From contig DASUZP010000043.1 of NCBI GenBank assembly GCA_036376775.1, positions 1 to 24,099 of the forward strand: DNA of 24,099 nt, in the 5' to 3' direction. The stretch comes from VRUE01 sp036376775 (lineage in GTDB: Bacteria > Actinomycetota > Thermoleophilia > Solirubrobacterales > 70-9). The position numbers and the translations under genes were made by a program. Position 1 is the stretch's first letter. Every line of letters starts with the position of its first letter. Below the pieces are notes generated by a model, which did not search any database, was not told the DNA's origin, and worked only from the letters and a program-made list of their open reading frames with translations. Below are positions 20,921 to 24,099 of this stretch, in pieces.

Positions 20921-21772
20921 CTAGAACAGAGGCAAGAAAAGGGAAACGACCTTGTCGCGGACAAAGTCGTGGAGGATGCGGAGCTGGCTGACTACCGGCA
21001 TAGTGGGATCGTCGTAAGGCCGGAGCTCGCCCAGCGTTACCTGGACGGTGACCTCGCTGTCCACATGCACTTCACCGTATTGCGCCGCACCGACCTCGCC
21101 GCGGGAGAACAAGCCGAGTGGTGCGCCGTCCTCGAACGCGTGGGGATACATCCTGCCGTTTCGCTGGATGTAAATGCCTTTGTAGGGCCGCTCGATGGAT
21201 TGACCATCGGGGAGATGGAGGACCGTCCGCCCCTCACCCGTAGCGCTGGTGATGATGTTCAGGTGGCGATGTTTGTCGATGCGGTCGAGGTCGTAGAGGA
21301 CGAAGAGAGGATGCCCCTTCGGCTCCCTAGCGTGATATGGCTGAAGCCACTTGGCGTCGAGCAGTCTGGCAGCGAGACCAGTGGGATGCGGGTTCATCAA
21401 GATCGGAACACCGTCACTGTCTCGGTCCTTCGGCTTGTCCCACAAGATGGGGAATTCGGTTCTCTTGCCGGGGGTTTGACCGCCCTTGAGAACCAATTGC
21501 CACGCCAGGTAATCGAGGGCAGTCCGGATGTTGTGGACAGCGTCGCCAGCGATCAGATAAACGGCTTTGGGCAGCGGCCGGACATGTCTGGCGACGACGC
21601 CGAATGCCACCCAATCCGACTCGGTCGGGAAATCTGGATCGGGGTATGGCTGGATGCATGGCACATAGGGGCGACTCTGTATGTAGTGGGTGACTTCACG
21701 GTCGAGTTCTGCCAAGTGCTGCTCGGCACGCCGCAGCTTCGCCAGAACCCCCTCTAGTCCAGGGGTATCCAT
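20921..21772 (-). CDS. conserved hypothetical protein, accessory gene between TetR and MMPL
   Basis: 283 aa from the ATG at 21772 (MDTPGLEGVLAKLRRAEQHL). An N-terminal helix leads to a strongly conserved-looking block IAGDAVHNIRTALDYLAWQL, then TEFPILWDKP, WLQPYHAREPKGHPLFVLYD and LDRIDKHRHLNIIT. I recall uncharacterised actinobacterial proteins with the same GDxxHNxRSALDxLAWQL ... QPYH ... DKHR pattern. The His/Arg-rich motifs could be catalytic, but no family function is known to me. No signal peptide or membrane segment. Base composition is less GC-rich than in the neighbours. It sits between a TetR gene and an MMPL gene on the same strand, so it probably entered an older tetR-mmpL unit. 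A small hairpin (20898-20910, TGCCT-GGC-AGGCA) follows its stop. Confidence 0.7.
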   Translation of the reverse strand: MDTPGLEGVLAKLRRAEQHLAELDREVTHYIQSRPYVPCIQPYPDPDFPTESDWVAFGVVARHVRPLPKAVYLIAGDAVHNIRTALDYLAWQLVLKGGQTPGKRTEFPILWDKPKDRDSDGVPILMNPHPTGLAARLLDAKWLQPYHAREPKGHPLFVLYDLDRIDKHRHLNIITSATGEGRTVLHLPDGQSIERPYKGIYIQRNGRMYPHAFEDGAPLGLFSRGEVGAAQYGEVHVDSEVTVQVTLGELRPYDDPTMPVVSQLRILHDFVRDKVVSLFLPLF

Positions 21773-21800
21773 TGTGGCCTCCACGAAGAAGGCGCCCGGC

Positions 21801-22409
21801 CTACTCGCCGGCGAGCAGGAAACGCGCCGAGGCCGCTCCGGCGGCGAGGGCGGGGCTGATGTCGCGGTCGGGCTCCGACAGAGCCTGCAGCGCAAAGCCA
21901 TCCGCAACCGCGAACAGGTAGGCGACGATCGCCTCGGCGTCGTAGCGCAGGCTGAGCACGCCCTCGCGCTCCTTCGCCTCGAGCACCTCGGCGACGTGGG
22001 AGCGGGTGCGGTCGAACAACTGGCCCACCTCGTGGCGGATCTCCGGATTGCGCCGCCCGGCGCTGAAGAGCTCGTAGAGCAGGAGGAAGAAGGCCGGTTC
22101 GTTGTCGATCAGATCGGTGAGGCTGGCAAGCAGCACGTCGATCACGTCGTCGACGGTCTCCGCCTTGGCCAGTGGCTCATCGAGACGGGCGACGCGGATC
22201 TCGGCGTCGCGGCGGACGACCTCGACCAGGAGCCGCTCCTTGGTGCCGAAGTAGTAGTGAAGGAGCCCGCGACTGACGCCGGCCTCACGGGCGACGTGCT
22301 CGAAAGTGGAGCCGGCGGCACCGCGCTTGGCGACGCTGTCGCGCATCGCGTCGATGATGCGCTGCGCCTTTTCCCCGCTCAGCTCGCGCTCTTTGGTCGC
22401 TGCCTCCAT
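21801..22409 (-). CDS. TetR/AcrR-family transcriptional regulator
   Basis: 202 aa. The N-terminal helix-turn-helix is typical: RIIDAMRDSVAKRGAAGSTF, then EHVAREAGVSRGLLHYYFGT and KERLLVEVVRRD. The C-terminal ligand domain (ETVDDVIDVLLASLTDLIDN, FFLLLYELFSAGRRNPEIR, VAYLFAVADGFALQALSEPD) resembles the BetI-like group. It likely represses an adjacent exporter, here MMPL, and perhaps itself; the inducer is unknown. The ATG at 22409 lies next to an imperfect palindrome (22414-22432) that overlaps its putative promoter. Twenty-eight bases separate its stop from the hypothetical gene downstream on the same strand. Confidence 0.9.
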   Translation of the reverse strand: MEAATKERELSGEKAQRIIDAMRDSVAKRGAAGSTFEHVAREAGVSRGLLHYYFGTKERLLVEVVRRDAEIRVARLDEPLAKAETVDDVIDVLLASLTDLIDNEPAFFLLLYELFSAGRRNPEIRHEVGQLFDRTRSHVAEVLEAKEREGVLSLRYDAEAIVAYLFAVADGFALQALSEPDRDISPALAAGAASARFLLAGE

Positions 22410-22413
22410 CAGG

Positions 22414-22432
22414 TCAGTCTAGTACTGCCTGA
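22414..22432. promoter_or_regulatory. imperfect palindrome at the TetR promoter
   Basis: TCAGTCTAGTACTGCCTGA has outer arms TCAG/CTGA and an inner C/G pair in symmetry, 5 bp upstream of the tetR start codon. TAGACT on the minus strand (within it) could be a -10, implying a very short leader. Autoregulatory operator by position; the symmetry is weak. Confidence 0.25.
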
Positions 22433-22554
22433 GGAGGGCCAGACGTTGTCAGGCAAGAACGCAGGGAGGCCGGCAAGGGGAGCGCACATCGGTGCGTGAC
22501 CCGCAGCCGGCTCGACCGAGGACGCCGTATGACGGCGTCTGGGCCTCCTCAGGC
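22427..22554. repeat. 24-bp imperfect inverted repeat between small membrane-protein stop and tetR start
   Basis: Arms 22427-22450 and 22531-22554 pair over 24 bp with three non-Watson-Crick positions (two are G/T wobbles), enclosing an 80-nt loop. The right arm covers the stop codon of the gene at 22549-22977; the left arm abuts the tetR promoter. On the minus strand it is a 3' structure for the former and an upstream boundary for tetR. Confidence 0.65.
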
Positions 22555-22977
22555 GCCGTTGATTGACGTGGTGCTGGTGTACTCGAACTCCTCCTCGGCA
22601 CCGAAGAGAGCGTCGAGCACCGCCTTGCGGGCGTCCTCGCTGAGCACCAACGCAATCCCTGCGGCAACCAGGCTGAAGAGGATGAGACGCCCGAGGCGGC
22701 TCTTCTTGCGCTTCTTCGGCGCTTTCAGTCGTTCGGAAACCTCGCGCAGGCTCTCTGCTGCCGAGCGCAGATCCTTCTGCACCTTCTTGTCGCTGCTCAC
22801 AGCCTTGACCGCGCCCTTGCCGTTACCGGTCGCGCGGCCGTAGGCGCCGCGGGCGGCTTCGAAGGCGTCGCGGAGACTGTCGCGCAGCTCTTCGTCCTCG
22901 ATCAGCCGCTGCACATAAGGGTTTTCACGTGCGGTCGAATAGAGGTCCGCGGCCTGGTTCGCCTTCGTCTTGGTCAT
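22549..22977 (-). CDS. small single-pass membrane protein, YtxH-like organisation
   Basis: 142 aa from MTKTKANQAADLYSTARENP (ATG at 22977), chosen for GAGGAG five bases upstream. Residues 20-85 are helical and charged (LIEDEELRDSLRDAFEAARG, KVQKDLRSAAESLREVSERL), likely a coiled coil. A basic stretch KAPKKRKKSR precedes one membrane segment (about 96-113, LGRLILFSLVAAGIALVLS), then an acidic end (FGAEEEFEYTSTT). By the positive-inside rule the helical part is cytosolic. The layout recalls YtxH-type general stress proteins, but the order of coil and membrane helix is reversed, so the family is not certain. No function assigned. Confidence 0.7.
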   Translation of the reverse strand: MTKTKANQAADLYSTARENPYVQRLIEDEELRDSLRDAFEAARGAYGRATGNGKGAVKAVSSDKKVQKDLRSAAESLREVSERLKAPKKRKKSRLGRLILFSLVAAGIALVLSEDARKAVLDALFGAEEEFEYTSTTSINGA

Positions 22978-23038
22978 ACCATCTCCTCGCTGGATTCTGC
23001 TGGGGATGCTCAGGATAACTCCAATTCGCTTCCCGGTA

Positions 23039-24099
23039 TCAGCCAGATCCAATCCCGTCGAGGAGAACGCTGTTCGAGCGGAAGTTGAGGTCGGCGCCGC
23101 GGATGCGCCGTAGGCGCAGTCGGACCAGGTCGGGCCCCGGCAGGGCGTAGCGCCTCACATAGAGGCGGCCGACCTGTTCGTAGCCGGTCTGACGGAACCG
23201 AGGTCCGAGCAGGCCGGCCGGAACCGGTGGGGCCGGCCCGTCGGAGACGAAGTCGACTTCGTGGACGCTCCAGGCGAAGCCTTCGGACGACCGCACTTGG
23301 AAGGAGCCGGTCGAGAGGTACCAGCGCAGCGACGCGGCCCCGAGCGTCCAGAGGACGATCGCCCGCGGCGCCTCGGGCTCACCCAGACGCGTCGCAACCG
23401 CGTCCCAGTCGGGCCGCTGCAGGGAAGGCGAAGCACTCACCCAGACGCAGAAGCCGAACGAATAGGCGACCAGGATCACGGCGAGCGCGGCGCCGCTGCG
23501 CGGCGCTCGCCGCAGGGTCGTGCCGATCGCAACCGTGACCAGCAGCGGGACCAGCGCCGGCAACAGGTTGCGCGCGAGCACATAGTCGTTGCCGGGGGCG
23601 ATCAGCGCAAGCGCCAGCGGCGCCACGATCGTGGCGGCGGCGAGGGCCAGCATCGTGCCCCCCGCCCGCCGCTCATCGCGCTCGCCCCGCGCCGCGAGCA
23701 GCGCCAGCCCGGCGAGCAGCGCCAGCAACGGCACGATCGCCTGCGGCACGGTCTCGGGCCGGGCGATGACGTCGCCGGTCTCGCCGGCAACAAAGGTGAC
23801 ACCGGCCTCCCAGAGGCGGTGCCCGAGGCTACGGTCGCCGATCCACTCGGCGTGGCCGAGCGACATCTGATGGACAAGCAGCGGCGTCAACGCCAGGCCG
23901 GCGAGGACGGGTATCCAAAGGCCGGCCAGCGTCTGGCGACCCCGCCGACGCAGCAGCCAGGCCGCCTCGAGCGCAACCGGAAAGATCGCGAAGTAGTGCG
24001 TGGCGAGCGCCAGCGCCGAGAACACCCCCCAAAGCACCAGATCCCTCCTTCCCACAGACGTGCCGGTGGAAAGAGGTCCATATGGGCCTCTTTCCACCG
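23039..24099 (-). CDS. GT39/PMT-like membrane glycosyltransferase, C-terminal part (partial)
   Basis: About 350 residues of a polytopic membrane protein whose N-terminus lies beyond the window. LWGVFSALALATHYFAIFPV matches a conserved helix of bacterial GT39/ArnT-like enzymes that use polyprenyl-phosphate sugars, and further helices follow (WIPVLAGLALTPLLVHQMSL, LALAAATIVAPLALALIAPG). A periplasmic C-terminal domain (about 220-350: SPSLQRPDWDAVATRLGEPE, LRWYLSTGSFQ) completes it. RNLLPALVPLLVTVAIGTTL is the conserved segment after the NDYVLAR motif. The catalytic N-terminal Asp residues are not in the window. The Met at 24097 is not a credible start; the frame runs off the edge and its last bases lie in a palindrome that may be artificial. 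Sixty-one bases upstream of the next gene. Confidence 0.82.
   Translation of the reverse strand, partial: VERGPYGPLSTGTSVGRRDLVLWGVFSALALATHYFAIFPVALEAAWLLRRRGRQTLAGLWIPVLAGLALTPLLVHQMSLGHAEWIGDRSLGHRLWEAGVTFVAGETGDVIARPETVPQAIVPLLALLAGLALLAARGERDERRAGGTMLALAAATIVAPLALALIAPGNDYVLARNLLPALVPLLVTVAIGTTLRRAPRSGAALAVILVAYSFGFCVWVSASPSLQRPDWDAVATRLGEPEAPRAIVLWTLGAASLRWYLSTGSFQVRSSEGFAWSVHEVDFVSDGPAPPVPAGLLGPRFRQTGYEQVGRLYVRRYALPGPDLVRLRLRRIRGADLNFRSNSVLLDGIGSG
24064..24099. repeat. 36-bp near-perfect palindrome at the window end
   Basis: CGGTGGAAAGAGG (24064-24076) pairs with CCTCTTTCCACCG (24087-24099), and the ten bases between are also self-complementary apart from one T/G pair. It lies inside the glycosyltransferase frame and stops at the final base of the window, so a fold-back or contig-end artefact is as likely as a real site. 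Confidence 0.6.

Overview
The window is GC-rich with long reading frames and strong G/C third-position bias. Its gene set points to a high-GC actinobacterium: a core-only MetRS, a single-chain GlyRS, a ROK glucokinase with an actinobacterial CxGxC zinc motif, an LCP ligase, MMPL, and an R2-like oxidase. Thermoleophilia/Solirubrobacterales is my best guess, by resemblance only. No rRNA, tRNA or CRISPR was recognised. The last bases form a palindrome and a gene runs off each end, so this may be a whole metagenomic contig.

Left part (1-10777): the 3' tip of a probable FMN-dependent hydroxy-acid dehydrogenase; metG, rsmI and a ROK sugar kinase on the minus strand; a divergent LCP cell-wall gene; then fmdB and glyQS as a divergent pair. 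A minus-strand run follows: a PRC-barrel protein, an FAD-linked (BBE-type) oxidase, a PhlG-like C-C hydrolase, an FKBP lipoprotein and a winged-helix protein. The oxidase and hydrolase are 3 nt apart and look like a small aromatic or polyketide degradation unit.

Middle part (10874-18465): a small ferredoxin-like-fold protein and a fatty acyl-CoA ligase; a lower-GC accessory block (about 12667-15558) with an IS1595-type transposase, three very small genes and a stand-alone RelA/SpoT alarmone synthetase; then an R2lox-type diiron/MnFe oxidase fused to a C-terminal SCP2 lipid-binding domain, and an amidase.

Right part (18585-24099): an MMPL exporter, an accessory gene of unknown function, a TetR regulator, a small membrane-anchored protein and the C-terminal half of a GT39-like glycosyltransferase.

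Two signals stand out. (1) A composite element, TGTGA-N6-TCAC plus TATCCCTTCTCTGTAGAAGC at fixed spacing, occurs three times. Two copies bracket the accessory block as 29-bp inverted repeats overlapping a 17-bp direct repeat; the third lies upstream of MMPL beside another accessory gene. It may be a shared promoter element of the lipid genes (R2lox-SCP2 and MMPL), a mobile-element end, or both. (2) Five intergenic regions each hold a different long inverted repeat (16-31 bp arms, 47-80 nt loops) starting at or within a few bases of a stop codon, an unusually uniform terminator-like architecture.
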